In this document: positions 32,773 to 44,268 of the stretch, in pieces
How the letters are laid out: each line of letters begins with the position of its first letter
Numbering within the stretch: position 1 is the stretch's first letter
From: Eucalyptus grandis
Lineage: Eukaryota > Streptophyta > Magnoliopsida > Myrtales > Myrtaceae
Assembly: GCF_016545825.1 (NCBI RefSeq)
Contig: NC_052621.1
Coordinates: forward strand, 3,992,199 to 4,056,198
Length of the DNA: 64,000 bases
Direction: 5' to 3'
Program-made: the position numbers and the translations under genes
Notes under the pieces: generated by a model
Told to the model about the DNA's origin: nothing
Seen by the model: the letters and a program-made list of their open reading frames with translations, nothing else
Databases searched by the model: none

Positions 32773-35700
32773 ACTATCACAGGGACTTTTGAGAGTTGAT
32801 TTTGGATATGATTTGGGACTATGTCTTTCAGGTGGAAGTCATTTGGTTAGAAGGACAGCTATGTCTTTCCCATTTTTGTTGGTTTTGGGGTGCGACGGTC
32901 GATAAGGAGGTCATCACTATCGGGCCTTTGATTCAAGAACCAGCCGGAGGCAATGCTAGAGATGACGAAGTGGAGATAATAAGGTGGCTGGAGGAGAGAA
33001 AGAGAGGGGCTCGGTGGTGTTTGTGTCGTTCGGGAGCGAGTGCTTCCTATTGAAGGAGGAGATGGAGGAGGTGGCACGTGGGCTAGGGCACGCAGTGGGG
33101 TTTGTGTGGGTGGTGAGGTTTCCTAGATGAGACGGGGAGAGTATGGATATTGTTGAAGCTTTGCCTGAAGGGTTCTTGGAGAAGACGTAGGACAAAGGCA
33201 TAGTGGTCCAAGGATGGGCTCCTCAGGCCAAGATCCTTATGCATTCGAGCACCGATATTTCGTGTCACGCCTTGATCCTCGAGCACGTACCTATCTCTCA
33301 GTGGTCGATAAAATTTGCGATTTTCCAGAACAAGTCGCCGACCCTTTTCATTTTATTACACATGGGGAAACAAATAAATATCCCTTGACAGTAAACAACT
33401 TGGGATAGAAAGGCAGGAAACAGATTAACAAACAAACTACGCTTTTATAAACATACTGAGTCATGTACAAAGTCTTTGACCAAAAGACTACAAAAGGCGG
33501 TTCTTCAAAAAGAAGCTGACCTAACTGACCTACTTCTCAGGTCCCCGTAGCTAGGCTCCAGATCCACCACTTTGCGATCCTAAAAATTAAGCCCACGACG
33601 GAGTGAGATATAAATCTCAGCGAGTTCACGCTTTAAATCCCGATTATGAGGGAAATTCACTCAGGAGCGTCCTAACCATACAATTATATAACCACAGAAA
33701 CTTACCTTGTCTTAGATATACCCTGCAAGTCAGTACAATTCATATCACAGACAGCACGAAAAGCATGAGCAGCAATTAAGTTTCAACAACTGGAATGCCA
33801 CACTCAATTCTCAAACCAACACAAGGGTCCTGATTATAGGGCCAAATCGTTATGACACGTCCCATACCGTGTCATACAATTTTGTCCCATAATCCGACAC
33901 ATTCAACTCAATTCATCATGCGTTCCTAGTTTTGATCTCAACATATAGCACGGTCTACTATCTGTTTGGCGGTCTTCTAGCATTGCCAAGCTTCGTCTCA
34001 CACCATTGAGCACAGCACTTCTCCATCAGACGACTTTCCCAAATGAGCACGTATCCAGAATATGCTGCAACCGGCTTCCTGTTGTGTAGGGGCGTCCCAT
34101 ATAGGGGTTACCGTCAGCTTAACAGCCTAAAACGGGTTCTCTTAACCAACACACGATCACTCAAATATGGCCTAAGGCACCATGCATTGCACTCAAATGC
34201 CTTAATTGAAATGATGAACTTGGCATTTTTCTTCGTATTAAAAATATGCCGTAAAATAGTCATGTGTGGGTACACGGTCAACTCGAACAAAAAAATTGAT
34301 ATCTTCCTATTTAAAATCCCACTGTTTTTATATAGTATATAAAACAATTTTTGGTTTTAAAATCAGACACCTGGGATTTTCTGAATAAATATTGGAAATT
34401 CATAAATTCTGAAATTAAACATTCAAATTTTCAATCAACACTCAATTAGCACAATTTAACACTCAATTGCAGAAATTAACCACACCATTACAATCGCACG
34501 AAATTCCGATCACCAACTATTCCGGTCTAATTTTCGAAAAATAATTAATAATTAAATAATTACCGCAATTAATTAAATAGATCAATTTAAATAGCAAAAA
34601 TGCTATCTTAGGCCGTAATCGCTAAATTAAATATCGAAGCGGGCCTGAAAAATTACCGAACCCATCTAGATAAATAATCCGATATATCTAGTCCCTAATC
34701 TAACCATTCTAACCACCTAACATACATCATTAACTAATTAAATCACTAATCTAATCTAACTAACCACATAATCCTTAATTAACCTAAACTAAACACCCAT
34801 TAAACGTCATTAGCCTACTAAGAAGAGTTTAGTGCATAAACTCACCAATTTATTACGAGAACCGGTACACCACGACGGTGGCCAAAACTCGAGTTTGCAT
34901 CAGCGTCAATGGGTTTGGACCGGGCCTAAAACTGGCCCAACAAATCTCAACCCAAGCCGAGACTTGTTGCTGAATTAGGCTAGGCTTGAAGCGAGCCGAG
35001 CAAAGCTTCAAATCTGGGCTAGTCTTGCGGGCTTGCTTCACGGGCCCCAAGTGGGTTGGACCAAAAACTGAAATTGCGAACTAGGCTTGCGACACTTGCT
35101 GGGCTTGACTAAAGATGGGCTGCTATGCGGGCTCAAAGGAGTTGTTGGTTTGAGAAGCCTAGCCAATTCATGACCACAGTTGGGCTGAGCTTAGGCCGAA
35201 GATGCTGGATGGAGGCCCGCTAGACTGCTGGCTCAGTTGATTTGATGGCCCAAAGGAAGAGACCTGGACGCTGCTGGAGTTGATTGAGGAAACGGAAGCA
35301 GGCTGGTGGCACTGGCAGTTGCTTCGGTTGGCTGCATAGACATGCGAAATAGTGAAGATGATGTCGAAGAGGAGTCAACGACGAGGGCTTCTACTGGTTT
35401 TGCTAACTCAACGTGGCAGCGGCTAGGAAGAGGATTTGGTGAGGGTGGAAGATGTGTGGGCTGAAGCTTGCTCGGTTAATGGGCCACTGCAGAGAATCGA
35501 AGCAAAGAGAGAGAGAGAGAGAGAGCAACCGAGGGCTGGTTGTTGGACGCGTGTGGTCAACCGACCAACTGGGGAAAACATAAAGTTGACTGGGTCGATT
35601 GAAGGCTCGAACATGGCATCTGAAGGCCGTAAGGCATGAGAGGTAGAGGGCACAAAGATGGAGCGGCTTCGGACATGTGGCGTTGCAAGGGCATCGATGG

Positions 35701-35891
35701 AGGAAAAGAAAATAGCAAAGAGTGAAAGTGAAACAAAACCGAAGGAGCTGTTTGCGTATTCGAAGAAAGAGAGAGAGATCAAGGCGGTGGGGAAGACAGA
35801 TAGCGACGGGAGGGCCAACAGTTTTGCTTAATCAAAGAGATTGGATCAAGGGGCAAAGTCCACAATTTTATCCCTTCCATTGATTACTTTG

Positions 35892-37862
35892 TGTTGGAGA
35901 AATCCTCTTGAAGTGTTCAAGTTGACAAAACGTTTCCATCAGCCTAGTCTCGAAGGCTTGCAGACCCGCTATTTAAAGTCCGAAGACCTCAGGACAGCCG
36001 GACTCAAAACTCAAAGTCTATCCTCACACGTTTCTAATCCGTTGAAGAAAGGCCATCCGTAATCGGTCGTTTCATTAAGGATGTGACCTTATCGACTCGG
36101 AGAAGATCTCTTGGCTGGATATGACATAACGGAATCCTTTGTTTGATCATAATTGATTCAAGATTAAGGATCCGATGATTGGCAAAGTATACTTGGAAGG
36201 TTCTACTTATGAAAACCGAGATCCTAATTGTATGGGCAAACATGATTGATGAGCTATCAACATGTTCCTTTAATAGCTCGAATGATCTTCCTAATTGATT
36301 CCGTCCAACGGGTAGATTGGAGGAATTCCTTTGGTAAGTGCCAACGGGTATGATGGCATGAAGGATTATATAAGGAAGATGTTCCAGTTGTTCGAGTGTG
36401 TGCACGATAAAAGAATTCCAAAATCTAAAGCTCCTTGTTCTTAGTCAATTCATTTGTTGCGCAAAATCGTGTAAACAAAAGAGAGTCTATATTCGTGAGA
36501 AACCTTGAGGAAGTGTGGTAGATCATCTACACCGTTGAATCAAGGAAAAGCTGTGGCTGTAACTCTCTTTTGTTCATAGTGAAATCCAGCCGGTGGGCCG
36601 CCGGTGCGGAAGAGTGGACGTAGGCTTGGAATAAGCCGAACCACTATGGGTGCGTTTGGTTGTGTTTCGTTTAAAAATTGTTCCGAAGAAAATAAAAAAA
36701 AAAGTGTTTCGTTCTCGGGAACAATTTATGAACAAAAAAACGTGTTTGGTAAACTTGTTCCGGGAACAAAAATAAATAGAAACACGTTTGGTAAATTTGT
36801 ATAATTTTTTTATTTCTTTTATTTTTTTAATATTTTTATTTTATTTTTCTATTTTCTTTCTTATTTTTCTTATTTATTTTTCCTTTTTTTTTTTTTTCTT
36901 CTTTGGCCGGTCGCCGGCCTCGCCATGGCTCGGCGACCGGCCGGCGAGGCTCGTCGGCCTCGGCGAGGCCGAGCTTGGCCGTGGCCGGGCGAGGCTCGGC
37001 CTCGCCGGCCACCGCCAGCTACGCCGACCTAGCGGTGGCTGTGCAAGGCCGAGCCTCGCCGGCCGCCCCAGGCGGGCGAAGCCGGCCTCGCGGCCACCGC
37101 AGCGACGCGACGGCGGTGGCCGGCAAGGCCGAGCCTCGCCGGCCGCGGGCGAGCTCGGCCTCGCCGCCCTGGTGAGGCCGAGCTCGGCCGTGGCCGGGCG
37201 AGGCTCGGGCCTCGCTTGGCCGGGCGAGCTCGAGCTCACCTGCATCCGGCAAGGCAAGCTCGCCCGGCGGCCGGCGAGGCTCGGCTCGCCGGGCCACCGC
37301 CAGCGACGCCGACCGGCCGTGGCCGGCAAGGGGCGAGCTCGGCCTCACCCGGCCACCGCAGCTCGGCCTCGTGGGGCCGGCGAGCCTCGCTCGTGGCCGG
37401 GCGAGGCCGCGCCCTCGTCACGGTCGCCGGCGGTCGCCGGCCATGGCCAAGGCCGGCGACCGGCCAAAGAAAAATAAAGAAAAAGAAGAAGAAAAGAAAA
37501 AAAAAGAAAAAGAGAAGTATTTCTAGATTTTGTTCCGTAAAACAAGAAACAACTTTTTTGTGTTTCTTGTTTTTGTTTTTTTGTTCCTCGGAACAAAAAG
37601 AACAAAAAAAGGAACAGTAAATGCACACAAACGCGTTTTTGTTCCTTTTTTGTTCCCGTGAACAAAAACAGAAATTTCTGTTCTGAATAAAACAGGTGCA
37701 GCCAAACGCACCCTATAAATCTTGTGTTCAATTTTCTTCCCTAACCTTTACTTTACTTTGATCGTATTTTCCTTTCTATCGTTTGCCTAGAATCGCTTCG
37801 TATCTCGAGAATTTGTTTGTGCACCTATTCACCCCCTCTAGGTGCTTATACTAGCTGTCTCA
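35892..37862 (+). mobile_element. SIRE-family Copia solo LTR nested in the gypsy LTR
   Basis: Starts TGTTGGAGAAATC and ends CTAGCTGTCTCA, with an exact 5-base TSD, ctttg (35887-35891 and 37863-37867). It shares long phrases with the LTRs of the complete element at 46425-55932, e.g. ccgtccaacgggtagattgg and caccccctctaggt. Net length is about 0.9 kb after removing the nested TIR element. No internal domain is present, so it arose by LTR-LTR recombination. Confidence 0.9.
36648..37713. mobile_element. GC-cored TIR element (1066 bp) nested in the solo LTR
   Basis: The left end GGGTGCGTTTGG is mirrored exactly by CCAAACGCACCC at the right. The 3-base direct repeat tat flanks it (36645-36647, 37714-37716). 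The uninterrupted LTR at 46.56 kb (minus strand aaccactataaacc) gives the empty site. Inside are guttural GTTCC/GGAAC inverted words, a T-rich arm, about 550 bases of GGCCGG/GGCGAGG core, and an A-rich arm. TSD and ends best fit PIF/Harbinger-type non-autonomous elements. Long frames in the core are composition artefacts. Confidence 0.85.
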
Positions 37863-39192
37863 CTTTGTCCCATAATTCTTTCTAGAGTAAATTGAATTCA
37901 TAAATAGCACAAATAGATGCCGAAAACACAGCCCCCAAACCATGCTCCGAATTCTTCCAATTGAACTTCAATTTCTCCATGAAACTTCCCAATTCAACGT
38001 TCAATTTGATGAAGAAGAAAGCCCATAAAATTTCTATAAGTTCCCAACACCCAAAGGCTTGGTAAAGAGGCCAAAATTTAATCAATTTGGCCAATCCAAA
38101 TTTCCGTTAATTTCTGCATTATCTAAATCGATTTTGCGTAAAAATTTTGAAATCTCCGAAAATTCATCAGAGGATGAGTCGACATTCCTAAAATGAATCG
38201 TGACATGACAGAACTTTCAATTTCTGAAATTGGGTTCAAATTCGCGGTTAATTTCAATCCGATGTGATTTTGGCGTGACATAGTCTACCGGGTAACTTTT
38301 AGAAATTTTTAGTGCAATTAACCCGTGATTGATTTATCTCGAGTCACAATGTACATCTTCAACACATTGGCGATCCTCAATTGTTGTGAAAATCTCAAGA
38401 TTTCAATTTGTGCACCGGTACCAAAACGATAGAAAAATCAATCTAATGCCGATTGACGAGTATTTTGCAATCGGTGAAATCACCCACACTCTGATCACAT
38501 ATCTCTGTCAAATTGACCTATCTCCGGTCTCCGATCGATTTCGACAATGCCGTAATGACCGTTGCAGATCAACACGATCGAGTAATCAATTCATGGTCGA
38601 ATTCTCAAATCTATTGCATTAAAATCTCTTAATGGTTTCCCTAGATAATCTAATTATCTCATAAGTGATCAGATCAGCTCAGAGAATAGCACTATAGGCG
38701 CATCGACGAAAGACCCAATTTATTTAATCGAAAACAAATTCTGAAAATTCAAGCTATCACATTTCATGCCAACAAAGCTAATGCTATAGTTTAAAATCAA
38801 TTCATTCGATGTTGTGACATCATAAGTGGTGATATAACAGGTGGGTTCGTGGGTCACTGTGGTTGGAGCTCGTCGTTGAAGGCAATTTTCTTCAGTGTAC
38901 CTATCATAGCCATGCCAATGCACTTGGATCAGCCCTTAAACGCCAAACTGGTGGCGGATCTTGGGGTCGGTGTGGAGGTCTGGAGAGAAGACGGCAGTTG
39001 CAAGAGGGAGGAGGTGGCGAAAGCGATCAAGCTAGTGGTGGTTTAAGAAGGAGACGAGCAAGTCCGAAAAGGGCCAAGGAACTAAGTGCGAGGATTTGGG
39101 AGAGGCAAGAGGAGAAAGATATGAGCACAGCATTGAAGAAGTTGGAACAACTTTTTGAAGATCAAACAACTCTTAATCTTGCGAAACCGTGA

Positions 39193-39505
39193 CTTGACAT
39201 GGTGGACCTAGATTTGGATTTACTAGTTGCTGGGATAATTCATGGAGTTGGAGGCATAAATAAGAGGAGGAAAATGTCATTTTGCATGATGTTTCACGAA
39301 TTTGATCTCATTATCGATCTTTTCCGAACTCTTCAATTTTCATGGTAAAAAAAAAAAAATAAGAAAGCTGTCGGAAAATTCATGACGAGTTGAATACATA
39401 TATGTTAGCTGACTAGCTACAAACTATAGCATTGACTCTCCTTGTCAAGGAGACAAGTTTCAACCTTTCTAGTCTTTATATGTTATGAACTCTATAAGAT
39501 TTTCA
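39193..39505. other. 3' flank of UGT copy D up to the LINE
   Basis: Aligns with the flanks of copies B and C (ttggaggcataaataagagg, tcaaggagacaagtttca). It is broken at 39505, where the LINE begins, and resumes at 58090. Confidence 0.7.
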
Positions 39506-39704
39506 TAAAGCCCAACCAAATACTATTCATGTTTGCTCTATTTTCTGGAGATTTTGCTATTGTTCCCGTGCTACTGATTTTGCTCGATTCTAGAGCTGTG
39601 ACCGACAGTTGGAGCTGTTTTTTGGAGGCTGGGCTCGCCTTCCCCTCCTATTCCTTCCCACCAAACCGATTGGACTGGTACGCCCTCCTTCTAGAGTTAT
39701 GCTC

Positions 39705-40504
39705 GTTCGTGCTTGGGTTCCGGTTACTCTCGTGTTTGTCATCCGGTATGGCTTCTTCTGCCCGCAATGATAACTCGGAGAAGTGGCCTTGGCCCAACTT
39801 GGTGCAGATGGTTCTGGTGGGCGGATTCCCTCCTTAGGTCCTCAAGCTCAGCCCTCTTCAGTTGCTGCTGAACTTACAGTAGCACCTCAGGCTAATGCGA
39901 CTCCCTCGAGCAGAGGCCCTTGAGTGTCCTGTAAGGCCCCGCAAGGCCCTAATGCTTCTCATGGTCGTTCCCGCGCTAGGTCCGCCTATAAACATCCTCA
40001 GCCCCAACAACCTACAAGGAAATGATCCTCCCGCCCCGCTCGTGGGCCAACATAGCTAAAATAACGACTAAGGGGTATAATCTTTCGTTTATTCCCCCTA
40101 CCTATGTTCGTGCTTGGGTTCCAGGTTACTCTCAGGTTTGTCATCTGGTATGGCTTCTTCGTCCGCAATGATAATCGGAGAAGTGGCCTTGGCCCAACTT
40201 GTTGCGATGGTTCCGTGGGCGGATTCCCTCCTTGAGTCCTCAAGCTCAGCCCCCTCTTCGCCTGTGAACTTACGGTAGCACCTCAGCTAATGCGACTCCC
40301 TCGAGCAGAGGCCCTCGAGTGTCCTGTAAGGCCCCGTAAGGCCCTGATGCTTCTCATGGTCGTTCCCGCGCTAGGTCCGCCTATAAACATCCTCAGCCCA
40401 ACAACCTACAAGGAAATGATCCCCCTCCCGCTTGCTCGTGGGCCAACATAGCTAAAATAACGACTAAGGGATATAATCTTTTGTTTATTCCCCCTACCTA
40501 TGTT
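39705..40504 (+). repeat. 401-bp tandem duplication in LINE ORF1 region
   Basis: Units begin gttcgtgcttgggttcc at 39705 and 40106 and run to about 40105 and 40504. The second unit lacks many single bases relative to the first (for example aactcgg/aatcgg, gcagatgg/gcgatgg). Confidence 0.92.
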
Positions 40505-40760
40505 GATGATAAGCCTATTATTAAATTATCTGCTAAAATTCTGGAGGCTACCGACTCTAAATGACATGAATGCCTAGTTGGGTACTACATTGGGAAGAAA
40601 CTCCCATTCAAATTAATCGAGACAACTTTGAAGCATGCTTAGGGGCAAAAATTGGTTGAAGTCTTGGCTAATAACTAGGGGTTCTACTTTTTTCACATCC
40701 CGGATAGTGAGTTTCGTAAAAAGATCTTAGATGGTGGCTCGCTAACGGTCGCGAGTTCCT

Positions 40761-41237
40761 TTGGTCTTACAACAATGGCAACTAAGATTGAAGCTTAAAA
40801 AAGACAGCCACTCTTTGGTCCCTATTTGGATTAGGTTGAAGAATCTTCCCTTTGCGCTTTGGTCTGTGATGGGGATAAGTACAGTGGCCAATGCGGTGGG
40901 CAAACCACTGTATGTTGATCTCCGTACCGAGCAAATGAAATTGATCTCATTTGCAAGAGTTTGTGTGGAGATATCAGCAACACAACCTAGGTGTAACTCA
41001 ATGGACAGAGACCTTGATGGGGAATCTTGTTCCATGAAGATTAAGTACGAATGGCGACCAATTGCGTGCCTGAGTTGTGGCACTTTTGGCCACAAGTGTG
41101 CCCCGCCTCCTACCCCCTCAGACCCAAAAGGAGAAGCCCAACAAGACTCAATTGTTGAACTCCCCGCTCCTGCTATCCAGCCCTTGACCCCTGTTTCAGA
41201 AGCGGTTGCGACATCTAATGGTCTTGGGCTTGAATGA
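40761..41237 (+). pseudogene. LINE ORF1 fragment: DUF4283-like with CCHC knuckle
   Basis: Reads WIRLKNLPFALWSVMGIS, IANAVGKPL-like VANAVGKPLYVD, FARVCVEIS, then KYEWRPIACLSCGTFGHKC, a C-X2-C-X4-H-X-C type knuckle typical of plant L1 ORF1. It binds RNA in the ribonucleoprotein. The N-terminal part (before 40761) is interrupted by the 401-base duplication and stops. A Pro-rich tail follows the knuckle. Confidence 0.8.
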
Positions 41238-41737
41238 AACCAAGTTGGTGGTAGGAGGAAAAATCATTCCCTCACACCCAAGGAGTGGTTGTCCTCTCTT
41301 CCAGATGTGCCTTTGAAATGGACCAACCCTTAAATTTGAAGGGCGTCTCTTCAAGATCAAGGAAGCCTTCCACTTTTGCTCGGAGGAACCAAAGGCGCCT
41401 AAAGGAGCTAAGGTAGGTTTGCATTCCCCTTGAGGCTCCCGTTAGCATTCCTAAGGACAACTCGGCGACTGCCACGAACTATATTGCTCCGTCCTCCTCT
41501 GATGAAGAATCGGATGAGCATGCTAGTCAGGTTAGTAGTTCGAACGATGATGATTTGTTGGACCCTTCCTCTCCTAAGGTCACCTCCACTTGTAAAGAGC
41601 TTGACCCCGGATAGAAAAAGACTTGGATACACCCAGCCCCTTCTCCTGCTGTTCAGCCCAGGCCGACGTCTAATCGGCGGAGATCAAGCAAGTGAAGGTA
41701 GGCATTGTTCTCTTATACTATACTACTTATGTATATA

Positions 41738-42680
41738 GGTTTTTGGAATATTAGAGACTTAGTTAACCTTATTAGGCAAGCAGAAGTTAGGAATCTAGTT
41801 ACTTCTAGTGGGCTATGTTTTGTTGGTTCGCTGGAGACTAAAGTCTAAGAATCTCTTTTTGGTTCTATCTCTACAAACCTCTTGTCTAGTTGGTGTTAGG
41901 TAGCCAATTACGAGTTCTCCCGAGGGGTAGGATTTAGGTCGGCTGGAACCCTTCGCTGGTTAGTTTTAAGGTGTCCTCTTCTAATGCTCAAGTGGTCTAT
42001 GGGAGTCTTAAGATTCTTTTGTCGGGGCTGGTTTGTTGTATCTCAGTGATCTATGCAAAGCATACCTTTTTAGCTAGGCAGCCTTTGTGGACGGACATTG
42101 TCCAAAAGAATTTTATCTTACAAGACATGGCTTGGATGGTAGCTGTGGATTTTAATGCCATCGGGGATCCATCTGATCAGATTGGGCATTCGAACTCTTG
42201 GATTCCTTACTTTGATGAATTTAATTAGTGTCTTTCTCAAACAGAGTTGGAAGATCTGAGGTATGTTGGCATTCGCTTCACCTGGTTTACTTCATCTGGA
42301 GCTAGCCAGAAACTAAGGAAGATAGATCATGTGCTTGTCAATACAAAATGGAGCCAAGAATTCTCCTATTCAGAAGCCTCCTTCCCGGACCCTGACATTT
42401 CTGACCATACTCCTATGATAGTAAAGGTGTTGCAACCAGTTCATCGGAGGAAACCCTTTAAGTTCTTTGATTTATGGACAAAGCACTCGAACTTCCATGC
42501 TATTGTTACTCAAGTATGGAAGAGTCTCGGTGAAGGTTTTCCCATGTATAGGTTAGTGAGCAAGCTAAAAACCCTCAAAGGCCATTTAAAGCTACTCAAT
42601 AGGGAGTCATTCTTTAATATCTCTAAAAGGGTAGATGTGGTAAGGAATGCTCTTCGGCTCACCCAGGTTGGCCTCTAACA
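41738..42680 (+). pseudogene. LINE endonuclease domain (degenerate)
   Basis: The first part reads FWNIRDLVNLIRQAEVRNLV and FVGSLETKV, matching the WN-RGL and ETK blocks of the apurinic-type endonuclease. DFNAIGDPSDQIG follows, then an intact 143-codon frame (42247-42678) with YVGIRFTWF, KIDHVLVN and the terminal SDHTP motif, then a linker. Stops (for example TAA after ETKV and TAG before CLSQTE) break the domain. Confidence 0.85.
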
Positions 42681-43079
42681 GGACCCGACCAGCGAAGCTC
42701 TTATAGAGCTGGAGAAGACTCATTAGCGGAACTTTGTAGACTTATGGAGTCAGGAAGAGTCCTTCTTTAGACAGAAGTCCAAGATCAGGTGGCTCAAAGA
42801 GGGTGACCGAAATACTAAGTTCTTCCACCACTCTGTCAATAAGAGATATCCGAGGAACATAATCCTTTCTGTCATGGACACATCCGGTATTCTCTTCTCG
42901 GATCCAGCGGTGGTGCAACACACCTTTGTCTCCCACTTTCAAGAACTCGTAGCGTCGAGGACCTTGCCTTGGAGGCCGTTACTACTAGATGTACAGGAGG
43001 TCATACGGCATCCTTTAAGTGAGGAGCAGGTTAGTTCACTTACTCATCATGTTTTTGAGTCTTAGATCCGTAACACTCT

Positions 43080-44268
43080 TTTCTCCCTTGCTCCTGGGAA
43101 GGTGCCTGGACCGGACAGGTTTGGCGTGGAGTTTTTCAAGCATAACTGGGAGATTGTAGGGCCATTGGTCCTAGAAGCGATTAAAAATTTCTTTACCTTA
43201 GGGAGACTTCTTCGGGAGCTTAATAACACCATCCTTGTCTTGGTGCCTAAAGTTCCTAATGCTTCTTCAGTCAATGATTATAGGCCCATTGTTTGCTGCA
43301 ATACTATTTACAAATGTATCGCCAAGGTTTTGGCTAACCAGGTGGCTGCAGTTCTACTTGATGTTATCAGCTAGTCTCAAAATGTTTTCGTCAAAGGGCA
43401 AAGTGTATCGGGGACAGATTCTTTTAGCCTAGGAACGTTTTACTAGATTCCACTGACCCTTATTCCCTAAATGTGCAGTCAAGGTGGACTTCCAAAAGGC
43501 CTATGATACGGTGGATTAAGACTTTCTCGAGTTGGTTCTCCGTGCTTTTGGATTTCCCAACCAGCTGATTCGGCTCATTATGGTTTGTGTATGTACACCA
43601 AAGTATTATATTTCTCTAAATGGGGAATTACATGGCTTTTTCTCGAGTGGCCGCAACTTGCATCAGGGGGATCCCATCTCCCTTTATCTTTTTACCTTGG
43701 TCATGGAGGTGTTCTCGGGGATTCCGAGCTTGCGTGCTAGGCAATCGGGATTCTTATACTTTTGGAGGTGCAAAGCATTGGAGTTTTTACACTTATTCTT
43801 TTCGGATGATGTCTTCCTTTTTTGCGAAGTTGATATGGCCTCGATTTCTCTCTTGAATGAAGACCTTGATACCTTCTCAGCTTGGAGTGGACTAAGGCCA
43901 AATACAAACAAGAGTGAGGTATTCCTTGCTGGAGAGTTGGCTCCTTTTCGGAGTCAAATTCTCCATGCATTCGGTTTCCATGAAGGGAAGTTGTCGGTTC
44001 GCTATCTAAGGGTGCCCATTATCTCCTCAAGGCTTGGCAAGGCGGATTGTATTTTCCTGATTGATCGCATTACCGTAAGGGTACAATCTTGGACCTAGTG
44101 TTTCCTCTCTTTGCTGCACCGTCTTCGCTGATCAAGTCCGTCATTCATGCAATTCAAGCTTATTGGGCTAGTGCGTTTATTATCCCTATCGCAGTGTTGG
44201 ATCGCATTGAACAAGTTTGTCGCGACCAAATTTTCGGGGGTGAACCACCTAGGGTTTGGCTAATGAAT
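43080..44268 (+). pseudogene. LINE reverse transcriptase (degenerate)
   Basis: Contains GPDRFGVEFFKHNWEIVG, ILVLVPKV, NDYRPIVCCNTIYKCIAKVL, then VDFQKAYDTVD, LIRLIM, HQGDPISLYLF and the active-site block FFSDDVFLF (normally F-ADD). It continues into LSVRYLRVPI and DRIEQVCRDQIFGG. Frame changes near 43380 and 44098 and several stops are visible. It is truncated at 44268 by the gypsy LTR. Confidence 0.88.

Larger units (their letters stand above)
33263..38761 (-). mobile_element. Ty3-gypsy-type solo LTR (about 3.5 kb net) in the UGT-D intron
   Basis: On the plus strand it starts TGTCACGCCTTG and ends AGCTATCACA. The flanking pentamers are tttcg (33258-33262) and tttca (38762-38766), a one-mismatch TSD. 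Minus orientation is inferred because the 32.7 kb relative ends ...GGGGCGTGACA. No gag-pol and no second LTR lie inside. Removing the nested insertion at 35892-37867 leaves about 3.5 kb. Long LTRs with these ends resemble the Tekay/Del chromovirus type, which is an inference. Confidence 0.7.
32890..39192 (+). pseudogene. UGT copy D: pseudogene with 5.5 kb transposon stack in its intron
   Basis: The exon 1 remnant is 32890-33254 (from KEVITIGPLIQEPAGGNARDD to the [17 protein letters not shown] stretch); the 5' two thirds of the gene is missing. Exon 2 is 38841-39192 ([36 protein letters not shown]). Lesions include an extra base after ERKR, TGA and TAG stops in exon 1 (about 33127 and 33188), loss of the GT donor (now AT at 33255), TAA replacing Gln in exon 2 (about 39043) and a one-base deletion thereafter. 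The intron remains of B-type (atttc-tg, aacaaagctaatgc) flank the inserted LTR at 33263-38761. Confidence 0.88.

Noticed and set aside
36788..37477. Long open frames (up to 229 codons, Gly/Arg/Ala/Pro-rich) on both strands
   Set aside because: They lie wholly inside the GC-rich core of a TIR element, occur in several frames at once and consist of GGCCGGCGAGG-type repeats, so they are composition artefacts.
39442..39837. 131-codon frame at the LINE 5' end
   Set aside because: Runs across the UGT flank/LINE junction at 39505, so it cannot be one ancestral gene.
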